Assembly: GCA_026196445.1 (NCBI GenBank)
Contig: JAPHTE010000341.1
Span: 1-6,060 of the forward strand
Direction: 5' to 3'
Length of the DNA stretch: 6,060 nt
Source of the DNA: Lysobacterales bacterium
Lineage (GTDB): Bacteria > Pseudomonadota > Gammaproteobacteria > Xanthomonadales > SZUA-36
Positions within the stretch are counted from its first letter, which is position 1. Each line of letters starts with the position of its first letter. Shown here one piece after another: positions 1-5,391 of this stretch. The translations under genes were made by a program, and so were the position numbers. The notes beneath the pieces were generated by a model, which was not told where the DNA came from, made no database searches, and worked only from the letters and a program-made list of their open reading frames with translations.

Positions 1-59
1 GCCAGTCCCTTATTGCCGATCTGGACTGAATCGCGCCCGGCAAAGTTTTCTTTTGGCTA

Positions 60-157
60 TGCCGGATATTCCTTCCCGGGACACGCCGTATATACATCCC
101 TGTAGGCTCGGTCGCGACTCCTGTCGCTCACGGTCCCGGGTAAGGAACACCCCGGCA
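60..157. repeat. branched palindromic element A (possible dispersed repeat)
   Basis: The left arm (60-81) pairs with the right arm (134-157): 20 Watson-Crick pairs, two A/C positions (66 with 150, 68 with 148) and two bulged bases (141 and 151). Inside, 86-89 pairs with 130-133. Two further hairpins sit in the middle: 93-96 with 101-104 (TACA/TGTA, loop TCCC) and 114-118 with 123-127 (GCGAC/GTCGC, loop TCCT). The shape is therefore a long stem topped by two small hairpins. The two A/C positions become U-G wobble pairs if the minus strand is transcribed, so an RNA form would be better paired from that strand. It could be a dispersed palindromic repeat, a cruciform or an RNA end; copy number elsewhere in the genome cannot be seen from here. 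Confidence 0.5.
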
Positions 158-183
158 CAGCTCGAAATACTCCGCTGCAGGCT

Positions 184-216
184 TTGAGAATAATCACAAC
201 AGAGCCCATCTATAAC
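184..216 (+). promoter_or_regulatory. possible promoter for the structured RNA
   Basis: TATAAC at 211-216 matches five of six bases of the sigma-70 -10 box. Transcription would be expected to start about seven bases downstream, at 223 or 224, which is exactly where the long outer stem of the structured element begins. TTGAGA at 184-189 matches five of six bases of the -35 box, but the 21-base spacing is longer than the usual 16-18, so a weak or activator-dependent promoter is more likely than a strong one. This is a sequence-pattern inference only. Confidence 0.25.
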
Positions 217-222
217 GCCTTG

Positions 223-449
223 TGGATTGCCGGAGTGGGCGACATTAGGCACCGCACCGAATCCTGAGAGCCGTAAGGGGAGCATTGGACGGGATGTCCA
301 ATGCAGGCCGACCAAGGCAGGACGCCTTGTGAGGCCGGCCCCGTTAAGCCAGCTCGAAGGAGAGGGTAGCCCAAGGGGTTGCGGGGCCGGGAGCCCATGC
401 CGGTAATCCAAAGGGGGCAACCAGAGAACTGTAGTCGTTCTACATTTTT
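223..449 (+). ncRNA. candidate structured RNA (element B), unknown family
   Basis: The outer stem pairs 224-240 with 393-409: 14 Watson-Crick pairs, two G-U pairs (229 with 404, 235 with 398) and one mismatch (234/399). Both imperfect pairs are G-U only when the + strand is transcribed, which argues for a + strand RNA. Inside this stem are three more stems. The first is 282-290 with 296-304 (nine perfect pairs, loop GGGAT). The second is 313-318 with 324-329 (six perfect pairs, loop AGGAC). The third is 335-343 with 382-390 (nine pairs, extended by a T-G pair 344/381). A TATAAC box ends seven bases before the stem, and a hairpin with a T-run follows it. It does not look like tRNA, tmRNA, 6S, SRP or RNase P RNA. 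It could be an independent small RNA, a cis-acting leader of the downstream acyl-CoA dehydrogenase gene, or a transcriptionally silent dispersed repeat. Confidence 0.35.
430..449 (+). terminator. weak intrinsic-terminator-like hairpin
   Basis: TGTAG at 430-434 pairs perfectly with CTACA at 440-444 around the loop TCGTT, and five T residues follow directly at 445-449. The stem has only five pairs (two G-C), so on its own it would be an inefficient terminator. Its place between the structured element and the acyl-CoA dehydrogenase start makes it a plausible 3' end for the upstream RNA, or an attenuator. Confidence 0.3.
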
Positions 450-487
450 GCTATTCTACCGCTCCCACAGCCAACCGGATACCCGCT

Positions 488-1648
488 ATGCAGCGCCTGA
501 TATTTGACGAAGACCACGAGATGTTCCGTGACAGCGTACGGCGGTTCATGCAAACCGAGGTAGCGCCCCATGTCGAGCAATGGCGCAAGGACGGCCGTTG
601 TGACCCGGAGGTCTTTCGCAAGGCTGGCGAAGCAGGGTTGTTGTGCATGTGGGCCGATGAACAGTACGGCGGCCTGGGCATCGAAGACTTTCGTTTTGAA
701 CAGGTGGTCATCGAAGAAACCATCCGTCATGGCGATCTCGGCCTGTTCATGACCCTGCACAGCCGCCTGGTGGGCCCCTATATTGGCCGGTTGGGCAGCG
801 GGGCGCTCAAGCAACGCCTGCTGCCGAAATGCGTTTCCGGTGAAACCATCCTCGGTGTCGCGATGACCGAAGCCAACGCCGGCAGCGACCTCGCGGCGAT
901 CCGCTCACGCGCAGTGCGCGATGGGGATGACTGGGTTCTGAACGGTTCAAAAACCTATATTTCCAACGGTATGATTGGCGGTGCTTTCGTGGTCGCGGCC
1001 CGCACGGTGCCGGACAAACGCCACGGTATCGGCCTGTTTGTCGTCGAGGAAGGCATGGAAGGCTTCAACCGCGGCCGCAACCTCGCCAAGATGGGTCTCA
1101 AAACGCAGGACACGGCGGAGTTGTTTTTCGAGAACGTCCGTGTGCCTGCGGAAAATGTGCTCGGTGACCCGGAACGTGGTTTTTACAACCTGATGCACCA
1201 CCTGGCCGAGGAACGCTTGATCAGCGCCTGCCAGGAAATCGCCCACCCGCAGGTCGCCTTCGACCTGACGATGGACTATATCCTCGAACGCAGGGCCTTT
1301 GGCAAACCTATCGGGGCATTCCAGAACAGCCGTTTCAAAATGGCCGAGATGCGCGCCTCGCTGGACGCCGTGCAGACCTTTATCGACCAATGTGTGATGC
1401 TGCACAACAACGGTGAGCTGACCGCCGAACTCGCGGCCGAAGCCAAGCTGCTGGCTTCCGAACTGGAAGGCAGGGTTATGGATGATTGCGTGCAGTTACA
1501 CGGGGGCGCGGGTTACATGAGTGAGTACCGGATATCCCACATGTACGCCGACGCGCGCGTGTCGCGTATCTACGCCGGCAGTTCTGAAATCATGAAGGAA
1601 ATCATCGCCCGCAGCATCGGGCTGGATGAGCGAAAGCTGAGCGACTGA
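488..1648 (+). CDS. acyl-CoA dehydrogenase, long-chain/isovaleryl-type active site
   Basis: This is an FAD enzyme that makes the alpha,beta double bond in acyl-CoA and passes electrons to electron-transfer flavoprotein; it is cytosolic and acts in fatty-acid or branched-chain acyl-CoA breakdown. The 386 residues match the usual family length. The order is an alpha-helical N-domain from about residue 5, the middle beta-domain with VAMTEANAGSD (124-134) and LNGSKTYISNG (151-161), and the C-terminal helical domain with ERRAFGKP (267-274), QLHGGAGY (337-343 region) and IYAGSSEI (361-368). The residue after IY is Ala, not the catalytic Glu of medium-chain enzymes. The base is probably Glu242 in LAEERL, as in long-chain and isovaleryl-CoA dehydrogenases. 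The ATG at 488 is chosen because the family N-terminus (DEDHEMFRDSVRRF) begins just after it; the ribosome site is weak (GGAT at 477-480). The gene stands alone on its strand, so the neighbours do not reveal its substrate. Confidence 0.95.
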   Translation: MQRLIFDEDHEMFRDSVRRFMQTEVAPHVEQWRKDGRCDPEVFRKAGEAGLLCMWADEQYGGLGIEDFRFEQVVIEETIRHGDLGLFMTLHSRLVGPYIGRLGSGALKQRLLPKCVSGETILGVAMTEANAGSDLAAIRSRAVRDGDDWVLNGSKTYISNGMIGGAFVVAARTVPDKRHGIGLFVVEEGMEGFNRGRNLAKMGLKTQDTAELFFENVRVPAENVLGDPERGFYNLMHHLAEERLISACQEIAHPQVAFDLTMDYILERRAFGKPIGAFQNSRFKMAEMRASLDAVQTFIDQCVMLHNNGELTAELAAEAKLLASELEGRVMDDCVQLHGGAGYMSEYRISHMYADARVSRIYAGSSEIMKEIIARSIGLDERKLSD

Positions 1649-1734
1649 AACCAGGACGGCTCGTTAGAGCTCGCAAGGCCGCCGTGCTATCGAGCGAGAC
1701 GAGTGACGGGCGGCACAACCCGTGAGCATTGGCG
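1649..1734. other. convergent intergenic gap with possible weak terminator hairpins
   Basis: This gap separates the 3' ends of two converging genes. It contains several mutually exclusive stems: 1678-1685 with 1706-1714 (GCCGCC/GGCGGC core, one bulge), 1669-1673 with 1691-1695, 1706-1710 with 1719-1723, and 1703-1708 with 1733-1738. None is followed by a convincing T-run in either direction. A role in ending transcription from both sides is reasonable from position, but the sequence does not prove it. Confidence 0.25.
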
Positions 1735-2526
1735 TCACAGTAGTCCGGTCAGGAGCGCCAGGCCAACCCCGAACAGCAATAGGCCTACCAGTGTCTGGAC
1801 GCTCTTCATCGTGACTTTCCGTAAATAGCGCTTGCCGAGCAGCACGCCGGCAAAGGCCGCCACGGCCCCGCTTATCACCAGCGGCCAGGCACCGAATTCG
1901 GTGATATTCCCGCCCGCTGCAGTGAACAGGGCAACGTAGACCGAAATCCGGCTCAGATCGACCAAAAAACCGATCACCGCGTTGCTGCCCACGAAGCGTT
2001 CAGTACTCAGCCCCGCCTTGGCCAGAAACGCCGAGCGCAGTGCGCCCTGGTGGCCGGACAAACCACCGAAAAAGCCCGACAACAGACCACCCAGCGGCAA
2101 GTAACGCCGTTCGAATGCCATCCCATGAAACCGCGGCAGCAGTTCGAACAGGGCAAATCCGATCATCAAGACCCCGATCACCAACTTGACCGGGGTGATC
2201 CGTGAAAGAACCATGTCACCGGACTCAATCGTTAGACCGGAGCCGGAAGCGGCGAACCAGCCCAGCGCCAGGGCCCCCAGGATGGCCGCGGCGATCGCCG
2301 GCACACCGAATTTGAGCACCACCCCGGTATCGGCGTGACGCCCAAGCAGGGTAACCTTGAACACGTTATTGGCCCCGTGCACCATGGCGGTGGCGACCAC
2401 CGCCATCTCGGCCGGAAAAAACAGGGCGAACACCGGCAGCAACAGGGTTCCCAGCCCGAAACCGGAATACAGCGTCAGCCCGGCGGCAAAAAACGCCGCC
2501 AGGACCACGGCGATATAGGCGCTCAT
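1735..2526 (-). CDS. TauE/SafE-family (COG0730) membrane permease
   Basis: This is an inner-membrane protein of the sulfite/organosulfonate exporter family; members are proposed to move small anions such as sulfite, sulfoacetate or related compounds. The 263 residues fit the family length. Hydrophobic segments lie near residues 4-20, 23-37, 40-56, 69-92, 112-130, 143-157, 180-203, 212-231 and 242-262, giving about eight to nine spans. The second half carries the family-typical glycine-rich stretch FFGGLSGHQGALRSAF (152-167). The substrate cannot be told from sequence. The gene is last in the cluster. Its ATG overlaps the TGA of the dipeptidase gene as ATGA (2523-2526), and AGGA at 2531-2534 sits four bases before the start, so translation is probably coupled. 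Confidence 0.88.
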   Translation of the reverse strand: MSAYIAVVLAAFFAAGLTLYSGFGLGTLLLPVFALFFPAEMAVVATAMVHGANNVFKVTLLGRHADTGVVLKFGVPAIAAAILGALALGWFAASGSGLTIESGDMVLSRITPVKLVIGVLMIGFALFELLPRFHGMAFERRYLPLGGLLSGFFGGLSGHQGALRSAFLAKAGLSTERFVGSNAVIGFLVDLSRISVYVALFTAAGGNITEFGAWPLVISGAVAAFAGVLLGKRYLRKVTMKSVQTLVGLLLFGVGLALLTGLL

Positions 2527-3746
2527 GATTTCCTGGCAAAAGCCTCCACTTCACGCCAGACCCGCATCAGGTTGCCACCCATGATGGCGCGGATGTCGTC
2601 CTCTGAATAACCGCGTTCGAGGAATCCGGCGATCAGCACCGGGTAATCTGAAACGTCTTTCAACCCTACCGGCAGGCTGTCGCCAAGACCGTCGAAATCC
2701 GTGCCGATGCCCACGTGCTCGACACCGACCAGCTTGATCACGTACTCGAAGGTCGCCAGCACGTCATCCAGTGTCGCGTATGGGAAAGGATTCTGGTCCC
2801 GGTACTCTTTTGAAAATTTTGACGCTTCTTCACCGTGCGGCGGTGCACCCTTTTCTTCGAGGTAGGCTGTGCGTTTTTCATCCATGGTGTCGGACCAGTC
2901 CCTGGCTTCCTGGCTGATGAAAGTCGAGCCGATGTTGAGCTGAATAACACCACCGTTTTGTGCCAGCGCCCTGATCATCTCGTCGCTCATATTGCGTTCC
3001 CATTCACGCGTAAAATGCCGTGGGGAAGAATGCGAGGCGATCACCGGCACCTGGCTGATTTCCAGCACCTGGTAAAATGTCTCGTCGGTGACGTGCGAGA
3101 CGTCGATCATCACGCCCACCCGGTTCATTTCCTTGACGACCTCTTTTCCAAACGGACTCAGGCCGTTCCACTGGCGGTGCTCATCGTAGGAAGAATCGCA
3201 GATATGGTTGCTTTCGCCGTGGCTCAGCGTGATATAGCTGATTCCACGCTTGGCGAAATAGCTGACATTTTCCAGCTCGTGGTTGAGCGGCGAGCCGTTT
3301 TCCATACCCATGGCCAAACCCATGCGGCCGGTTTGCATGGCTTTGTCGACGTCCCGGGTGGAGGTAACCAGCATCATTCTATCCGGCGCACGCGCCGCCA
3401 TGGCCTCGACCGAGTCGATCAGATGGTTAGCCAGCTCAAACGCCTCACTGGCGTCACCATCGTCTTTCTCCATCCGAGCCGGTGTATAGATTGCCATGAA
3501 CGGCAAGTTCAAACCGCCCGCTTTTGCCCTTGGATAATCAAAATCCCCGTCCTCGGCGGCTTGGGTCACATCAACCCAGCCACCCTGCATGCGGTAAGGC
3601 ACATCGAGATGTGTATCGATCAACAGGTTGTCACGCGCGATCTGCCGGGCCTGTCTTTCCAGGTCGGATGGCTCAGCGCCGGCATTGGCGATACACAGGC
3701 AAGCGACAAACGCTGCCGCCAAGCGGTAATGGCATTTTGTTTTCAT
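2523..3746 (-). CDS. secreted M19-family membrane-type dipeptidase (renal dipeptidase-like)
   Basis: This is a zinc dipeptidase that cleaves a range of dipeptides; mammalian and bacterial relatives accept Cys-Gly, dehydropeptides and peptides with a C-terminal D-residue. The 407-residue protein begins with a signal peptide: Lys-rich start, hydrophobic core about 9-20, and a likely cut after the AGA at 22-24. A periplasmic enzyme is therefore expected. The metal-site pattern of the family is intact: His46 and Asp48 in DTHLD, Glu149 in GMENG, His218 in DVSHVTDETF and His239 in ASHSSPR. The late Asp350 in GIGTDFDG is also present. The family more often has GxEGG around the bridging Glu; here it is MENGS. 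The ATG at 3746 follows AGGAG (3758-3762) at 11 bases. It lies 8 bases after the Nudix stop and overlaps the permease gene by 4. Confidence 0.93.
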   Translation of the reverse strand: MKTKCHYRLAAAFVACLCIANAGAEPSDLERQARQIARDNLLIDTHLDVPYRMQGGWVDVTQAAEDGDFDYPRAKAGGLNLPFMAIYTPARMEKDDGDASEAFELANHLIDSVEAMAARAPDRMMLVTSTRDVDKAMQTGRMGLAMGMENGSPLNHELENVSYFAKRGISYITLSHGESNHICDSSYDEHRQWNGLSPFGKEVVKEMNRVGVMIDVSHVTDETFYQVLEISQVPVIASHSSPRHFTREWERNMSDEMIRALAQNGGVIQLNIGSTFISQEARDWSDTMDEKRTAYLEEKGAPPHGEEASKFSKEYRDQNPFPYATLDDVLATFEYVIKLVGVEHVGIGTDFDGLGDSLPVGLKDVSDYPVLIAGFLERGYSEDDIRAIMGGNLMRVWREVEAFARKS

Positions 3747-3754
3747 CTGGTCAT

Positions 3755-4255
3755 CTACTCCTGGTTCAATTCTCTCAATAACTCGTAATCCAGCATCCGG
3801 TCGCCGTCGAAAATCCAGCGGCCACGGAAGCGCTCCCCGCGCAGCAACATGGGCAACCAGATACCGTCATCTTCCCACATCCGTTCAAAAGGAATGTCAT
3901 CCAGTGGCACCCACATCGGACTGGCCTCTGCGCTCTCGGTGGGTACGCCCTCGAAATCGTGCGTGCGGTATACCCACACGTGGATACTCAATCCGTCCAC
4001 GAACTGGAAACGGTGCTGGCCACAATACTGCAAGCCCGACACTCGGATTCCCAGTTCTTCAAAGCATTCCCGCCGGGCGCATTGTTCGGGACTTTCGCCT
4101 TTTTCCAACTTACCGCCAGGGCCGTTGATCTTACCTTTGCCGATACCGGTCTTCTTGTCGATCAGAAGAATTTTTCCGTCGCGGATGACGAACACCAGCG
4201 TGGCCAGGATTTCGCCCTGCCAGGTGTCCCAGTCAACGTCCGTCAGCCGTTTCAA
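3755..4255 (-). CDS. Nudix hydrolase, MTH1/MutT-like (probable 8-oxo-dGTP diphosphatase)
   Basis: This enzyme is predicted to hydrolyse oxidised purine nucleoside triphosphates to monophosphate and pyrophosphate, keeping damaged bases out of DNA or RNA; it is cytosolic. The 166 residues contain the Nudix box at 48-70: Gly48, Glu54, then REcfEELGI at 62-70. Cys64 stands where the consensus has Ile, Leu or Val. Outside the box it resembles human MTH1 more than E. coli MutT. Asn44 in INGPGGKL corresponds to MTH1 Asn33, and MWEDD (126-130) corresponds to MTH1 MWPDD, whose Trp and two Asp residues bind the base. The C-terminal FDGDRMLDYELLRE also parallels the MTH1 tail. No ATG is available: the frame begins with TTG at 4255, five bases after the tyrA stop, with CTG at 4264 as a less likely alternative. 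No clear ribosome site is visible, so coupling to tyrA is likely. Confidence 0.88.
   Translation of the reverse strand: MKRLTDVDWDTWQGEILATLVFVIRDGKILLIDKKTGIGKGKINGPGGKLEKGESPEQCARRECFEELGIRVSGLQYCGQHRFQFVDGLSIHVWVYRTHDFEGVPTESAEASPMWVPLDDIPFERMWEDDGIWLPMLLRGERFRGRWIFDGDRMLDYELLRELNQE
3758..3762 (-). promoter_or_regulatory. Shine-Dalgarno site of the dipeptidase gene, inside the end of the Nudix gene
   Basis: AGGAG on the minus strand is made from the last sense codons of the Nudix gene and abuts its TAG stop (3757-3755). It is 11 bases from the dipeptidase ATG. A second ATG (3754-3752), out of frame, lies between them and would give only Met-Thr-Arg before a stop that overlaps the real start. 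Ribosomes finishing the Nudix gene would end on top of this site, which fits translational coupling. Confidence 0.55.
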
Positions 4256-4260
4256 AATGG

Positions 4261-5391
4261 TCAGTCTTCAGGTTTTTCTTCTGTACTTACCAGGCGCTGC
4301 CTGGCGGCATGCATCAACTGTATGAAAACGTCTTCGTCCTTGTCGGCCACCGCTTTGACCAGCTCGTCCAGTACATTACTGAAGTGTTCACTGACTTGTG
4401 CAGTATTGACGTTGCCCTGCTGGATCTCATAGTACAAGTGCGGGTTTTCAGTCACCACGCGCGTGGCAACTTCCAGTTGCGCATTGAAGGTCGAACTGGA
4501 TATCTGTTTCAGCAACGGTACGGCTTCACTGCTCCGGGCCAGGGCACCGGCAAAAGCGATGTTGACCAGGTGTGACAGACCGAGCACCCAGGCCATGACC
4601 TCATCGTGCTCTTCGAGGCTCAATTCCACGCAGTCGGCTGCGGTGTGCGCAAACAGGGCGCGCGCTTCAACGAGCGCGCTGGCGTCACCGACATCGACAA
4701 ACAGGATATGCCGTCCGGACAAACCGACGTCATTGGGACCGAACATCGGATGCACAGAGCAGATACGACAGCCGTTCTGGCGCATGGCGTCAAGGCCTTC
4801 ACGCATCGGGCTTTTCAAGGAGCCAATATCGAATACCAGGCAGTCGGGTTTCAATTCAGCGAGACGCAACAATATGTCATTGCTGGGACGCAGCGGTGTT
4901 GCCACCACGACCAGGTCGTAGTCGTGCACAACCGCAGGCCAGTCATCCACGCGCTGGAACGGTGTATCGGTGGTGGCACTGTCCGCCACGTCCACCCGGT
5001 AACCCACCATGTCCAGGTAACGCGACATCCACGCACCCATGCGGCCGAGGCCACCTATGACCAGCGCGCGCTGACCCTGGCCGTGGTCCGAGGATACCAG
5101 CTTGTGGGTCTCCTGGTTGCTCAGCGAATGGTGGATCAGGGTCTGCAATATGTCACGCGCAACCGCGCCCTCGAGACCCAGCGTCCTGGCGCGCGCCACA
5201 CCGCGTTCAATGACTTCGCGTTCGCGCTCGTAATGACGCAATGGCAGACCGGTCCTGAGCTTGTGTTCGCCGATCGTGGTCACGACTGCCTGGCGCTCGG
5301 CGATCAACTCGACAATATGGCTGTCGATCACGTCCAGCCGCTGCCGCAGTTCCAGCAACTCACCAGCCGTGAGTGATGATTTACTTGACAT
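4261..5391 (-). CDS. tyrA: bifunctional chorismate mutase/prephenate dehydrogenase (T-protein)
   Basis: This cytosolic enzyme converts chorismate to prephenate and then, with NAD, to 4-hydroxyphenylpyruvate, the precursor of tyrosine. Of 376 residues, about 12-95 form an AroQ-type chorismate mutase (Arg16 in LRQRLD, Arg33 in AERQAVV, Lys44 and Arg56-Glu57 match the E. coli active-site pattern). A Rossmann dinucleotide fold follows with GGLGRMG at 113-119. The dehydrogenase motifs are VHPMFGP (His214, equal to E. coli His197), EEHDEVMA (His262, equal to His245) and Arg311 (equal to the prephenate-binding Arg294). A start further upstream (GTG 5496) would add 35 non-family residues read from inside tyrS, so the ATG at 5391 is preferred; it overlaps the tyrS end by 11 bases, with a weak AAGG site three bases upstream. 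Tyrosine feedback is typical of the family, but no tyrosine operator lies in the window. Confidence 0.95.
   Translation of the reverse strand: MSSKSSLTAGELLELRQRLDVIDSHIVELIAERQAVVTTIGEHKLRTGLPLRHYEREREVIERGVARARTLGLEGAVARDILQTLIHHSLSNQETHKLVSSDHGQGQRALVIGGLGRMGAWMSRYLDMVGYRVDVADSATTDTPFQRVDDWPAVVHDYDLVVVATPLRPSNDILLRLAELKPDCLVFDIGSLKSPMREGLDAMRQNGCRICSVHPMFGPNDVGLSGRHILFVDVGDASALVEARALFAHTAADCVELSLEEHDEVMAWVLGLSHLVNIAFAGALARSSEAVPLLKQISSSTFNAQLEVATRVVTENPHLYYEIQQGNVNTAQVSEHFSNVLDELVKAVADKDEDVFIQLMHAARQRLVSTEEKPED

Larger units (their letters stand above)
1..487. other. non-coding, highly structured region upstream of the acyl-CoA dehydrogenase gene
   Basis: No believable protein gene lies in this stretch. 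The open frame running through it on the minus strand (420 to 10) is rich in Pro, Ser, Arg and Cys, has no recognisable domain and simply reads through the inverted repeats. The region starts with a hairpin (3-8 pairs with 23-28, six perfect pairs). It continues with a branched palindrome (60-157) and a second branched structure (224-409), and ends with a short hairpin and T-run (430-449). The last 38 bases before the ATG at 488 contain no strong Shine-Dalgarno sequence. The density of inverted repeats suggests dispersed repeat units or structured RNA rather than a decayed gene. Confidence 0.75.

Noticed and set aside
10..420. 136-codon open frame on the minus strand, and a 62-codon one nested in it (398 to 210)
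   Set aside because: They run through the inverted repeats, have odd composition rich in Pro, Ser, Arg and Cys, show no domain, and conflict with the RNA-like structure of the region.
224..449. Group II intron fragment, tRNA, tmRNA, 6S RNA or RNase P RNA
   Set aside because: The stems and loops do not match the conserved cores of these RNAs: no domain V sequence, no tRNA arm spacing, no known signature.
1..487. CRISPR array or insertion-sequence end
   Set aside because: No regularly spaced direct repeats, no transposase, and no flanking target duplication can be seen.
947..1405. 152-codon open frame on the minus strand
   Set aside because: It is the antisense shadow of the acyl-CoA dehydrogenase gene.
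3675..3746. Lipoprotein signal at Cys16 of the dipeptidase
   Set aside because: The residues before Cys16 (Phe-Val-Ala) do not fit a lipobox well, and an ordinary cleavage site after residue 24 fits better.
2835..3788. 317-codon open frame on the + strand
   Set aside because: It is antisense to the well-supported M19 dipeptidase and arises from GC-rich codon use; the translation has no family features.
4606..5376. 256-codon open frame on the + strand
   Set aside because: It is antisense to tyrA, whose active-site residues are intact; the translation has no recognisable motif.
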